Assembly (NCBI GenBank): GCA_921293015.1
Contig: OV121081.1
Span: forward strand, 71,813,022-71,877,021
DNA from: Phorcus lineatus
Lineage: Eukaryota > Mollusca > Gastropoda > Trochida > Trochidae
Direction of reading: 5' to 3'
Length of the DNA: 64,000 nucleotides
The notes under the pieces were generated by a model. That model was given only the letters and a program-made list of their open reading frames with translations. It did not search any database and was not told the DNA's origin. The translations under genes and the position numbers were made by a program. This document shows, piece by piece, positions 39,801-47,949 of this stretch (position 1 is the stretch's first letter; every line of letters begins with the position of its first letter).

Positions 39801-42800
39801 ATGCCTTCCCAAATACTTTTTATTTGACTTTCTAAATGGATTACAATAGATATATTTCATGGTGGAAATTGGGGTGATCCTTGAGCTTTGTTGTTAAAGC
39901 ACTTCAAAGACTACTCAATTCTGAATCACTATTACATTCACCTTTTCCAGTCTCTTCTTGACCACAGTTATAACAGAAAATATAATGTACCAGACCTGCT
40001 TCACTTGCGTTCATTAGTTGTTCCTTTCAACATAAGTTACTTAAGCGTTATTATTCAAGCGTATATTTTTACAATATAAGAGTGATTCATTTCAATCCTA
40101 CATAAACTACTCATCATAACCTGGATACCGATACTCTTCCATATGAGCTGCTGTTAATGCTTGAAGTCGATGCTATAAATCTGCAGCTATCATCACCTCT
40201 ATATCAATGTTCCTATACCACCTTAATCAGCTATAAATCTGCAGCTATCATCACCTCTATATCAATGTTCCTATACCACCTTAATCAGCTATAAATCTGC
40301 AGCTATCATCACCTCTATATCAATGTTCCTATACCACCTTAATCAGCTATCATCACCTCTATATCAATGTTCCTATACCACCTTAATCAGCTATCATCAC
40401 CTCTATATCAATGTTCCTATACCACCTTAATCAGCTATCATCACCTCTATATCAATGTTCCTATACCACCTTAATCAGCTATCATCACCTCTATATCAAT
40501 GTTCCTATACCACCTTAATCAGCTATTCCCTTAACAATATGAAATAATTTAGCTTATATGATAAATTTAAGTTAAACTCTTCAGATGGAAGGAATATGTT
40601 GGTTTTAATTGACGACCATTCTGATCTTACATGAACCATTCCACTGCTTGTCATCACTTGATACCAAACTTCTCTTTCATGAGTTGTTATAGCTTATACT
40701 TAAAATACTTCTTAAAAATTCTGTAAGTGATGTCCTGACATTTCTATCAACTGTCACTACATCATCTCTTCTACCTACCTAAGATGTTCTTTTTCTGGTA
40801 TGAGTTGAAAAATATCTTCATAGTATAAAGACGTTTAAATGACCTTGCCATTCAGATCTTACATCTACCACACCCCTCTATCAACACATTCACAACCATC
40901 TCCACATATCTACCTTTATAAGCTGTGCCTTATCCAGTATAAGTTGTAGTATCTAATGGTTAAAATTCAAATGTTCACGGTATAGATAATTCATCACACA
41001 ACTACTTATCATCACCTTTACAGGAATCTCCCTGTCCCTACCTTGATTAGCTGTTCTTTATCCAGTATAAGTTGTTGCAGCTTATGGTTGAGATCAAGTT
41101 TTTCCTGAAAGAGTCTGTCCTTGTCGGCGGAGGTGGTGGCGAGACGAGCCTTCAGATCGGCCACTGTGTCCTGGTAGCTCGCTATCTGTTTAGTTGTTCG
41201 TTGTTTATCCTGACACAACAGAAGAAACAAAACATCAGACTCATTTTATTTGCTGAATCTAACCAAGATTGACTCTCTCATGATAACTGGATCAATCGTT
41301 TGACTCTGAAATTTCTTAATAAGTTATCAATGAAATGTTTTTAAATTGTTATTGTAACTGATTACTTTTTTTCAGTCATAATTTCATTCAGTTTGAAACA
41401 TTCAAATTGTAAAACTTAACTTTTCTCATCTCAGACTTAAGAGGTTAATTTGTCTTTGGAACAAACTTTTCATGTAGAATTTGGAAGTGATGTATGTGAA
41501 TTTGCAAGAATTGTTATTTGTGTTTCCATTTTGAATAAATGATCATCAGAAGCATCACCTCCATGTTGAGTTATATAAAGTGGAATGATTTTTAAAGTAT
41601 TTGCTAAAAGATTTTCAAAAAAATTCATAAAATAAAAATAATTAAGGGTTCATTCAACAACATCATCAGCAGTAATGTTCCATAAATGAAAGAGTAGAGC
41701 CATCGGCTTTGCTGCCAATCAAATACCGCAACATTTATTATATAATTAAGGTGTCATGTAGGTAACAAGTTGAATAAAAAGATAAAACCTATAAGGTATT
41801 TCTATCATAGTAAAGACAGCTGTCAAGTTTACAACTTATGAATTTTCTAATGAAATGGTTGTTTATTTAAACAAGTCATTACAAGGACACAACTTAAAAT
41901 ATTATCAATAAAAAAAATGGGAACAAAAGTGATATTTAAGAATTGATTTGTATATCATATATATTCTCATGTACCACGTATGATGTTTGAGAACTAACAT
42001 GTTCTGTCTGTCTCGAAATGAAAATGAAAAATGAATACATCAAAAAGCTATGGTCTGTTTCTTTAAAAAATCATTTAAAAATGTTTAGCATTGTTATTTT
42101 GTTTTCTTCTTAGAAAATTTCACACAAGGATGAAAGAATCTGAAAAATAGCAAGAGCAAAGTGAGAAGAGAAATGACAGCAGCGGACTAACAGTAGCATG
42201 TAAACACTATTGATTGGCTGGTTGGGCATCCTATTGTGTGTGACTGACCAGTGCTGGACAGTGGCCAGCCCTTGTATAACAGTCATTGTCAACACTGTGT
42301 GGACACCGTCCTTGTTTGTGAAGCATCAGCATAACTGACTCTTGAACTTGGTTGGATTGTTTTTTTCAAACTGTTGTTCAAAGATTGTTCTCACTTCATG
42401 AATGTTTCAGAAATGTTCATCAAATAGATAATGTAGTTGTCTTCTTAATGCAACCTAAAGCATAGAAACGACATTATTGTCAGGCTGATCTCAATAATTG
42501 ACAGTGTCCAGCCCTTGTTGTGCATTGTGCAGACTGCATGCTTGTTTATTAGGTCTCTCCACATTGACTCTTGAACTTAAGTTGAATTGTTGCAAAATAA
42601 GGTGTGACGTTTCATTTGGATTTCTTGTAAATACCGATTAAACAATTAAAGAAATTGAACCACTGGTCAGATGTGATCACATATATCAGTAAAAGCTCGT
42701 CTGTGTACATAGTCATTGTTTGATATGAATTTAACAAACACAGTTAAGGACCAACCAAGCTTTTATATATTGAGACATTTTAGTCATATAATTTTCCTAA

Positions 42801-45800
42801 AGACCCTTAAATATTGTATATACAGATGGTCATCAGTGATTTTTTTGAGTATATGATGTCATTGATGTCACACAAGGAAAGTTGATGAACTAGAAAAAGA
42901 GTTCAAGTAACAAATTCTGGACAGCGGTTCTCTGTATGTGAAAAGTGTTTTAGATAACCCTGTCGAAAGCAAATCCAAATGTCTTCTTCTGGGGTTTGAA
43001 TCTCGTCTCTCTGTTCTATACATAAACTGCAAGCAATAAGAACCCCCGTTTAAACAAGTGATCCGAATCTTTGAGGGTTGCTGGATCTTACACTGAATGT
43101 AATGTTAAAGGATGAGAATCCTTGTGGGTTGCTGGATCTTACACTGAATGTAATGTTAAAGGATGAGAATCCTTGTGGGTTGCTGGATCTTACACTGAAT
43201 GTAATGTTAAAGGATGAGAATCCTTGTGGGTTGCTGGATCTTACACTGAATGTAATGTTAAAGGATGAGAATATTCATACTCACATTGTACATAATGAAA
43301 GCATAACCTGATAAAATATTTCACCATAAAAGGTAAATAAAGCCATCTAAAACAATTAATGAGAGAAGACCGCACCTGTGAGATGTTCTTCCAGTTGGAG
43401 GAGAGCTGATCGTTCTCGTCGCGGACGGCCTGGAGGAGAGACCTTAGTTCAACCATCTGTCCGGCCATCTCATGGATCTTCTTACTTAGCAGTGTGTTCT
43501 CCTGCAAATATACAGTCATTTAGTCAATATTCTATTTGATATTGAGAAGATATATTGTTTGAAGCAGTTGTAAAATCACTAAATTGATACTGATATCTCA
43601 TTCTTAAAGTCTTTACAACGTATTGCCATTACTTTACACAGGTTGAAGCGGACAGAAAATATGTGCAACCCAAAATTCTATTCTGAAGTCAGAAGTCAAA
43701 TAGGGAAAGATGTTTTGGGAGAACAACAAAGGAATAAAAGGGTCGTTACAAAACTGTCTGTCCTAAACTGGGGATGTCATGTTTTTAAACACCTTTCCTG
43801 TATTTGTAGAGGCAGCATCTGCTCTCAACAGGCAATACTATAATTAAGCAACAAGTAGATATATTTTAACAGTTTAGCGAACCTGAGTAATGGTGTCGAG
43901 ACTGTTCTGCAGGTTTCTCTTCTCCTCAGTGACAGTCCCCAGCTGCGACTTGGCCAGCTGCATCTTCTCCTTCACAGCTCCCACGTCATCCTGCAGCTGG
44001 TTTCGCTCCTACACAGACAGCAGTCAGCATGGACAAGAACTACAAGATGCTTTACCAGTGTAATCATTAGCTAAATGTCATTGCCTTCATAAATAATACT
44101 TGTTCTTAGATTGATAATTGTCCTTTGATAGGGAAAATAATTTCAAATGTATAAACTGTAAGTTGCAAAAATTGAATTAGGAATTGCTTAGATATCTATA
44201 AAGAGACAGTACACCAATCTGACAACATCAAGAGAGACAGCTGACTAACCTTCTGTAGCTTGGTGTTCTCCTCCTCCAGCAGAGACAGACAGGAGGTGGT
44301 CTGGTCCAGTAGACTCGTCCTGGAACTGTTCTCCATCTCTGTGCTCTGGTGTTGGCTCTGGAGAGACTTCAGCTGGAAGTCCAGGGCAGTGATTCTGGGG
44401 AAGGAGCAGCGAGAACTGATTGAGATGCATTTTGAGATCAAAATTGATCTTGGATGGTAAAAAATCATAGTAGTTGAATTTGGAATAAGAACATTTATGA
44501 AACATCTGTAAAAAGACTAAGCAAAACATTTGTTTGCAATTTATATTTTTACTATCAGAGAGAACCATTTAATCATTGCAAAAACTTTGTTAAAAAAACC
44601 TTTATAAAAAATTATTTTGAAAATTAGTATGTAACAAAGAAGCTTCTTAAAGAATACATGAATTTTTTTCAGATCAAGTTTGATAGACTTGATTTTGGTT
44701 TCAAGAAATATCAGAAGTAGTGAAGGTTTTTTGATGGAGCCCTGGAAAATAAGACTCTAGACTATAGGGCCCCTGTTCTTACCTGTCCTGCATCTCCTGC
44801 CTCAGCCTCAGGTTCTCCATCCTCAGCAGCTCCTTCTCCTCCTCAGCCTTCTCCAAGATGCTGATCTTCTGGCGGTACTCCTGCAGGAGAGAAACAGTGG
44901 TTAATCAGTGACCTTCCATGTCACAATTGTTATCTACTTTACAATATGCACAAGATAGTATGGGTAGAGTAGATTTTCTGGTATGCTAATCATCTGCCCA
45001 GAGGTTCTCCTGCAGGAGTATATAAAGTCTGTGATTGATTACAAGGGGGTACAATAAGATAGATTCTACTGCTCACTGATCTTCTGCTGGTTCTCTTCTT
45101 CGGGGAAAAGAACATTGTGTGTACCAGTATCATCATGTACCATAGTCATATTGGTTTCTCATTAGGGGGATACATATGTCAGGACATATTAATGCCTCTG
45201 CACATATCACTTTTGCCAAGCAACGATTTTTATAGTGCAAGTTCATCCATTTTACATCTGTGACATAACATATAACAACTGCTCATTACATCACTGTAGC
45301 GATCCTTGGCAAGGTCGTTTTCAGGATATTTTATGTGATTCAAATGAAAAAAATTTTGTAATAAAGAATTAATACACTTGGAAGTGTTCCATATGATTTT
45401 TTGACGATTTTAACAGAAAACTTTTGCCTTTCAATACTTACCACAAGGTAATGGTTATGGTAGGCTCTCTGTGTTATGTGTTATTTCTGTATTGCAATAT
45501 ACCTATTTACTGATACTACCCTTGTTGCTATGTGTAGAAATTTTTTTTTATCGAATTGCTATATTTAAACACAATCTTTTTTGTTCAAACGTTTTTAAAA
45601 TAGAATACAATCTATTTTTGTTATATGTCTAAATAATATTTGAAAAAAAATTCATTGTTAGATGTCAAAGCGTAATGTGCCAGGAAATAATGTCATTAAA
45701 AACATGACCATTGGAAATATTTCTCATAAAAATTCCTGTCAACAAAAGCAGATTATAGATATCTATAATCATAAATATTAAAATTGCCGTTACAAGATAC

Positions 45801-47911
45801 AACACCGGGTAGGGCTGTCACCTGTAATGTACCAGTACATATGATTCAGCCTGTATGCCATAAAGTTCTATGAAGCATAAGAGACCTTAAGTCCCACTGT
45901 GCAGGTACTGGGTGTGACTGTTAGGTATATCATCAGGGTAATAGCTTGAGCTGGGTTGTCTCACTGAGGTGACAACTGACAATGTGTGCAGTGATGTGAA
46001 GTCAATACCATGTAAGGTTAACACTGCATAGCATTGTTGTATACAGGGCTAATTCTTAAACTCAATGACTGCAACCTTGTAGTTGTTTATCTTTTGTTTT
46101 CTTCATATCCATGTAATACTTGAGCTAGTTGAGTTTCTATAGGGTGAATCCTGTGCCTGTACAGACAATCTATTCTGTGATTTGGAGTTGATACATAACT
46201 GTTTGTGTATTTTTGCATAGCAATGTTGTACACTGTTTTACTTATTCCACATGTACATCGAATGGTCATAACCTCAAAGTAGGTATTGAGTCTTCAAGCA
46301 ATGTTAGGCTCAATATGTCTCACTGGAAAAAATCATGTGTTGTAGACAATATATGCAGTAACATGAGTTGATCCAGAACTGTCTGTGTCAAATTGTATGG
46401 GACATTAGTAATACTCAATGTGGACAGTTGTGGTTAGTGCATGCCTTCTACCATGAATGCATGATTGTAGCCATGTTGGATATATTTGTAAAGCAAATAC
46501 TGGAGCTGGGTGTCTCATGAGAGTGAATTATGGGATTATGAAGTTATTTGAATTTGATGCAGTCTGTATAATACTTGAAAACGCAAAGTGTTGGAAATTA
46601 GACCTTGTTGGTGACAAGATTGGCACAGGCGAAATTCAGACATGTCACAACTACTATGTGATATGATATATCTTCTTCATACACCATAACACCATTAGGG
46701 ATACATGACATTTACATTGTGAACAAATGTAAAGTCGTTATAATTGTGATCACACTATCTGCAATAGTAAAAATTCTTGTCAGGCAAAACCGCAAGGACT
46801 AACCACACCATGACCACAGTGTTGAGGCCTGGTGGTCGTGTGGTAAGCTGTTGGTATGGTCAGTGCTGCAGGTGTTACCTGGCTGTACGTATGGATTCGA
46901 ATTCCGCAAAGAACTCAACCAGACAAGAATTTGTACCATTGCAGATAGCGTGATCCCAAAATTTCACCAACTTTTCAAGCATGTTTTAAGACAGGATCTT
47001 TGCATCCTTAGATGTTGGTCACCTTAAACATTTATACAGGACTGATTTATACTGTTTTGAAATATAAAACATAACCTACCCTTTCCTTGAACTTAAGATC
47101 TTCCACCAGAACAGCATTATCTTTAGCCGAGGACTCAATCTTAGCAAGCCGGTCATTCTGGAGCTGAAATGGCAAGTTCTGCATGAAATGCAACGTTAGC
47201 TTTTTGGTTCTATGAACTTCAGATTAAATAAATGAGAGATTCTTTCTCAGATTGTTAAATCAAATGTCAACAATGAACCAGTTATCAATTCATATCAAAA
47301 TGTCAAAGGGTCCCAGATGAAACATAGATGAACTTACAGAGAGGGTCTCCTGGGCCTCCTTCAGTTTGTGCATCAGAACCGATCTGCGACTCTCACTATC
47401 CTCCAGGTTGTCATGGAGATTGCGCAGTGAGGTTGTTGACTGCATATCAAAAGACATAACACTCCCAGTTGGAGAAACATCACGACTACTGGGGCCGTTC
47501 AGTCTCGTCATTGACCTTGACCTTGACAGCCTTGTGGGCGACATTGAGAAGTCATCCGTTGTAAAGACACGTGACTTTGTCTTGAAGGTTGAACTGTAAA
47601 AACATGAAACCATGAATAATCTCAATAATAATCAAGTGAAAAATATAAATTCTTGTGTTCAGGACCAATTGAACTGATTCTCTGCTACTTCTTCTATAGC
47701 ACTTTTTATCGACAAAAATGCATTGTTTTTTTTGGCTATCCTGATATACACTTAAATCAACCCTGAGTTATGCTTCTACACAGAAGGATATGTACCTGAA
47801 GCCGCTGTCTGAGTCGGGGTACATGTTGCTGATATTGTTGATGTCGTGCACAGCCCTCATGGGACCACGCCCAGGACTACCCCGGTACCCCAGCACCTCG
47901 TAGTAGGACAT
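18417..47911 (-). CDS. Large coiled-coil protein gene, 28 chained coding exons, family not recognised
   Basis: I joined 28 exons on the minus strand whose GT/AG junctions and phases all agree. They give about 1,222 residues if the TAA at 18419-18417 is used. Residues 1-110 form a Ser/Arg/Thr-rich head. Residues from about 110 to 1030 are Leu/Glu/Gln/Lys-rich heptads typical of a long rod, with few prolines. The last 190 residues are basic and rich in Pro, Ser and Thr. I see no Hook, FERM, motor, kinase or membrane segment. The composition resembles centrosomal, ciliary-rootlet and cingulin-like scaffolds, but I recognised no diagnostic motif and assign no family. By analogy a structural or scaffolding role is likely; this is inference. 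The 3' end is uncertain because the stop lies inside a perfect splice donor. An upstream non-coding exon is implied by an acceptor just before the first exon. Codon content is GC-richer than the introns. Confidence 0.85.
20385..20450 (-). other. Possible cassette (poison) exon in the intron after exon 27
   Basis: A GC-rich 66-bp segment lies between acceptor gtgtctggcag and donor ACT|GTGAGT. It is open in its own phase 0 (AAVVPSLGSGGEHCFYITSS), but in the phase supplied by exon 27 it meets TAG after five codons. Inclusion would therefore truncate the protein. Confidence 0.35.
20486..20639 (-). CDS. Coding exon 27, start of basic tail
   Basis: 154 bp beginning ESSPLKIQSTDPTMSRKF, then AKPAGRSGVGAEQG and SPASGKYGAQFFF. 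Phase 1 at TTCA|GTAAGT. The segment is non-coiled, basic and Ser/Pro-rich. Confidence 0.8.
21155..21195 (-). CDS. Coding exon 26, short coiled-coil segment
   Basis: 41 bp encoding SLKEELQDALKKK between acceptor tgctttag and donor AAG|GTAAAG. Phase 1 in, phase 0 out, matching both neighbours. Confidence 0.72.
22650..22788. mobile_element. 139-bp MITE with CAGTGGCGGATCCAG ends
   Basis: The ends CAGTGGCGGATCCAG and CTGGATCTGCCACTG form a 15-bp imperfect inverted repeat. It lies in the intron just after exon 25. Confidence 0.75.
22867..22988 (-). CDS. Coding exon 25, Ser/Ala-rich linker
   Basis: 122 bp beginning EESGNTIRLKRGTRAPMYSS, then a run of serines and NNTAAAP. It breaks the coiled coil. 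The donor CCAA|GTACAG is modest but has the phase required by exon 26. A stronger donor, TCAG|GTAACA, lies 11 bp into the exon and has the same phase, so a short microexon form is possible. Confidence 0.6.
23261..23353 (-). CDS. Coding exon 24, coiled coil
   Basis: 93 bp that completes Lys, then reads DKGMSDLRKLTDDLERQNK and ends QSANDN in phase 2 at ATGA|GTAAGT. Confidence 0.83.
23480..24208 (+). repeat. Decayed tandem copies of exon 23's 3' end and donor
   Basis: Degenerate units of roughly 105 bp carry versions of the exon 23 end (plus strand acttacttgatctctacctc, then acttcctgaggttgttc). The clearest are at about 23995-24040 and 24100-24140; weaker ones lie near 23910, 23790, 23690 and 23490. 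They have lost reading frame. Confidence 0.6.
24209..24351 (-). CDS. Coding exon 23, coiled coil, flanked by its own repeats
   Basis: 143 bp beginning ESLEDVGEELHQMRGELHKL and ending in phase 2 at TCAA|GTAAGT. The acceptor ctgcag and the first 17 coding bases are repeated in a 58-bp array just upstream in transcript order. Its 3' end and donor are echoed by decayed copies in the next intron. Confidence 0.86.
24341..24720 (+). repeat. 58-bp tandem array built from exon 23's acceptor
   Basis: Copies of a 58-bp unit start at 24341, 24399, 24457, 24515, 24573, 24631 and 24689. The first is the genuine intron/exon boundary. Each further copy carries, on the minus strand, a pyrimidine stretch, the acceptor tgcag and about 17 bases of exon 23. 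Two copies have the variant gattcctgcacatag but keep the AG. Confidence 0.9.
25950..26000 (+). repeat. Degenerate hexamer repeat
   Basis: Runs of gtcaaa and gtcaat variants in the intron between exons 22 and 23. Confidence 0.7.
26857..26998 (-). CDS. Coding exon 22, coiled coil
   Basis: 142 bp. It completes Gly, then reads GSSLVRAGQDSNEVKRLQEE. It ends KLKD in phase 0 at GAC|GTAATT. Confidence 0.82.
27503..27692 (-). CDS. Coding exon 21, coiled coil
   Basis: 190 bp that completes Asp, then reads KQSQVKLRKERDALQKQVQ and on through DTISRLKTRITELQ. Donor TGG|GTATTT in phase 2, chosen because it matches the next exon's frame. Confidence 0.84.
28219..28343 (-). CDS. Coding exon 20, conserved-looking coiled-coil block
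   Basis: 125 bp beginning QQRDHEQLMEDYDRLKQNY, then LEARHQRMVINYGHED. This is the least generic coiled-coil block in the protein and the best query for finding its family. It ends in phase 1 at AAAG|GTATGA. Confidence 0.85.
28720..28781 (-). CDS. Coding exon 19, rod interruption
   Basis: 62 bp beginning ENARLKQAGMGAPSQISGS. Gly/Pro/Ser content suggests a hinge in the rod. Phase 2 at TGAG|GTAAAG. Confidence 0.82.
29343..29477 (-). CDS. Coding exon 18, coiled coil
   Basis: Forty-five codons beginning ANSDLIYKQPGLDDLEHKIE. The QPG breaks the helix briefly. Phase 0, donor CAG|GTAGAC. Confidence 0.85.
29578..29760 (+). mobile_element. Fragment of MITE family B
   Basis: It begins with the family B end cttaggggcagtagcac, then a CT-rich stretch. 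Diverged interior motifs follow (gagggtcagac, gtagttgtagaagaaatta). The other end is not identifiable. It lies in the intron between exons 17 and 18. Confidence 0.6.
30122..30185 (-). CDS. Coding exon 17, coiled coil
   Basis: 64 bp. It completes Arg and then reads DRISELEKVRDNLIKQKED. Phase 0 at CTT|GTAAGT. Confidence 0.83.
30484..30569 (-). CDS. Coding exon 16, coiled coil
   Basis: 86 bp beginning TESSLNKLHDVEHLSGKVD after a strong pyrimidine-rich acceptor (ttttccccctacag). Phase 2 at TCAG|GTGAGA. Confidence 0.85.
30942..31038 (-). CDS. Coding exon 15, coiled coil
   Basis: 97 bp. Phase with exon 14 (AG + G = Arg) fixes the acceptor at ccaag before GTTATAT, not at the cag nine bases downstream, which would shift the frame. 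It reads LYQENRRLQQEKAENEQM and ends in phase 0 at AGT|GTGAGT. Confidence 0.8.
31374..31453 (-). CDS. Coding exon 14, coiled coil
   Basis: 80 bp beginning VRRLKEELQVIREQYEIMVD and ending in phase 2 at ACAG|GTGAGC. Confidence 0.84.
31942..32103 (-). CDS. Coding exon 13, coiled coil
   Basis: Fifty-four codons beginning KLQRANEEIQRTTTIQQ and continuing through ITWKSTCERL and CHETES, phase 0, donor GTG|GTGAGT. It holds two cysteines, which are rare in this rod. Confidence 0.85.
32180..32386 (-). CDS. Possible degenerate Kunitz-like coding fragment
   Basis: The frame includes CNIVPRKGKC, then YYDRGCIGIYDG and RECSSNC, ending in TGA. The C-x8-C start and C-x3-C end match Kunitz inhibitor spacing, but the middle is shortened and the fourth cysteine is missing. 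There is no signal peptide, and the most upstream methionine lies well inside. It is 76 bp upstream of exon 13 on the same strand. It is either an eroded relic or coincidence. Confidence 0.3.
32215..32665. repeat. Imperfect 44-bp inverted repeat around a 360-bp centre
   Basis: Arms near 32212-32257 and 32620-32663 share gtataggaatttatgacg and gggagagaatgc in inverted order. Both arms translate to IGIYD. The enclosed plus-strand frame (32313-32636) encodes a Cys-containing sequence I do not recognise. Confidence 0.5.
33314..33345. promoter_or_regulatory. Pair of perfect CRE sites in a CpG-richer island
   Basis: TGACGTCA occurs at 33314-33321 and again at 33338-33345, each preceded by TTG. The surrounding 33.2-33.4 kb is richer in CpG than the window and includes GCGGCCGC at 33373. 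An ATG at 33381 starts a 21-codon frame with an internal donor-like GTAAGC. It may be an internal or antisense promoter within the intron between exons 12 and 13. Confidence 0.4.
33800..33865 (-). CDS. Coding exon 12, coiled coil
   Basis: Twenty-two codons beginning ADLKQVRNEKAQVESKNREL, phase 0, acceptor tttgttgcag, donor ATG|GTGAGA. Confidence 0.8.
35890..36114 (-). mobile_element. tRNA-derived SINE, third family
   Basis: Minus-strand head ggagcacagtggtgtattgg with B box GGGTTCGAATCTC and an anticodon-like CTC (tRNA-Glu-like). The body ends near ggtgccatagaaatatccac. It lies in the intron between exons 11 and 12. Confidence 0.75.
37407..37478 (-). CDS. Coding exon 11, coiled coil
   Basis: Twenty-four codons beginning LLDGRLREDRKDREQLED, phase 0 at both ends, acceptor tttgaag, donor AAG|GTTAGT. 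Highly charged. The intron before it contains the antisense LINE. Confidence 0.8.
37895..38780 (+). mobile_element. 5'-truncated LINE with intact C-terminal ORF
   Basis: A 250-codon ORF (37895-38644) matches the C-terminal end of non-LTR retrotransposon reverse transcriptases. The helix FQYRFLQRVIYTKKEL is followed by CSFCN-x(8)-HVYWDC-x(5)-FW, the zinc-knuckle pattern often annotated zf-RVT. The catalytic YxDD domain is absent, so the copy is 5'-truncated. The A-rich 3' end (aataaataaaaaataaaaaa) closes it near 38780. It lies antisense to the host gene in the intron between exons 10 and 11. The ORF is unbroken, suggesting a fairly young insertion. Confidence 0.85.
38850..39015 (-). mobile_element. 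Diverged copy of the third SINE family
   Basis: It shares tacatgctaaaacgct and gaaatgtactttcaaaga with the copy at 35.9-36.1 kb, plus a decayed B box (aaggttcgaaca). It sits next to the LINE tail. Confidence 0.6.
39150..39317 (-). CDS. Coding exon 10, coiled coil, 168 bp
   Basis: Fifty-six codons beginning VSQELSIELASVKAFYERAL, phase 0 at both ends, donor CAG|GTGGGG. It has a Gln/His-rich stretch (MHQQHQELGEQ). Confidence 0.87.
39601..39726 (-). CDS. Coding exon 9, coiled coil, 126 bp
   Basis: Forty-two codons beginning VKFSLEEQLGDFQSELNK, phase 0 at both ends, acceptor tgttcag, donor AAG|GTGGGT. Confidence 0.86.
40120..40990 (+). repeat. Scattered decayed copies of exon 8's 3' end
   Basis: At 40920-40985 the sequence tatccagtataagttgta repeats exon 8's end almost unchanged. 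Weaker echoes occur near 40790, 40670 and 40130. They surround the 58/44-bp array. Confidence 0.6.
40172..40526 (+). repeat. Minisatellite of 58-bp and 44-bp units related to exon 8's donor region
   Basis: Three 58-bp units are followed by four 44-bp units that lack 14 bp. The unit aligns, with mismatches, to the intron side and 3' end of exon 8 (plus strand atcatcacct, then ccttaatcagct against ccttgattagct). Each copy thus holds a donor-like TTAAG|GTGG on the minus strand. Confidence 0.85.
41042..41209 (-). CDS. Coding exon 8, coiled coil, 168 bp
   Basis: Fifty-six codons beginning DKQRTTKQIASYQDTVADL, phase 0 at both ends, exactly eight heptads. The donor is AAG|GTAGGG. The following intron carries many decayed copies of this exon's 3' end and donor, described separately. 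Confidence 0.87.
42257..42600 (+). repeat. Diverged direct duplication in an intron
   Basis: Two segments about 243 bp apart share gacagtg(g/t)ccagcccttgt and tgactcttgaactt. No coding content is visible. Confidence 0.6.
43077..43275 (+). repeat. 52-bp minisatellite, nearly four copies
   Basis: Near-identical units beginning gttgctggatcttacactga. The second and third copies show no differences by eye, implying recent expansion. It lies about 100 bp from the donor of exon 7 and shows no similarity to that exon. Confidence 0.9.
43376..43501 (-). CDS. Coding exon 7, coiled coil, 126 bp
   Basis: Forty-two codons beginning ENTLLSKKIHEMAGQM, phase 0 at both ends, donor CAG|GTGCGG. Same length as exons 6 and 9. 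A 52-bp minisatellite starts about 100 bp into the following intron. Confidence 0.85.
43883..44008 (-). CDS. Coding exon 6, coiled coil, 126 bp
   Basis: Forty-two codons beginning ERNQLQDDVGAVKEKM, phase 0 at both ends, exactly six heptads. The donor CAG|GTTCGC is weaker than its neighbours. Confidence 0.83.
44250..44394 (-). CDS. Coding exon 5, coiled coil
   Basis: 145 bp beginning ITALDFQLKSLQSQHQ and ending LLEEENTKLQK in phase 0, donor AAG|GTTAGT. It carries a short Ser/Thr-rich interruption (about SSRTSLLDQTTS) inside the rod. Confidence 0.85.
44783..44880 (-). CDS. Coding exon 4, coiled coil
   Basis: 98 bp beginning EYRQKISILEKAEEEKELL, after acceptor cctgcag. It ends in phase 2 at ACAG|GTAAGA. 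The codon is completed by the first base of exon 5 to give Arg. Confidence 0.85.
46748..46955. mobile_element. tRNA-like core enclosed by 34-bp inverted repeats
   Basis: Arms 46748-46781 and 46922-46955 match at 31 of 34 positions in inverted orientation (GATCACRCTATCTGCAAT core). Between them, at about 46830-46915, is a tRNA-like segment with an A-box-like tggtcgtgtggtaagctgtt and B-box-like GGATTCGAATTCC. It lies in the intron between exons 3 and 4. Confidence 0.7.
47080..47163 (-). CDS. Coding exon 3, coiled coil, 84 bp
   Basis: Twenty-eight codons beginning LQNDRLAKIESSAKDN, phase 0 at both ends, donor AGG|GTAGGT. The length is exactly 2 x 42 bp, or four heptads. Confidence 0.85.
47338..47593 (-). 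CDS. Coding exon 2, Ser/Arg-rich head
   Basis: This 256-bp exon completes a Ser codon from exon 1 and ends in phase 0 at CTCT|GTAAGT. It encodes a Ser/Thr/Arg-rich head containing SPTRLSRSRSMTRLN and a VSPTG motif, possible sites for proline-directed or basophilic kinases. It then enters helix with NLEDSESRR. It joins the disordered head to the coiled-coil rod. Confidence 0.85.
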
Positions 47912-47949
47912 GCTGAAGCAGTTGTCTCCCTTACACTCCCTCTCTCACT
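47796..47949 (-). CDS. Coding exon 1 with start codon
   Basis: The ATG is at 47911-47909 and begins MSYYEVLGYRGSPGRG. An acceptor (cctttcag) ends at 47950, so 38 bases of 5' UTR precede the ATG and at least one non-coding exon should lie upstream. The donor is CAG|GTACAT and the exon ends in phase 2. The ATG was chosen because it is the first in the exon and opens the frame that continues through exon 2. Confidence 0.75.
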
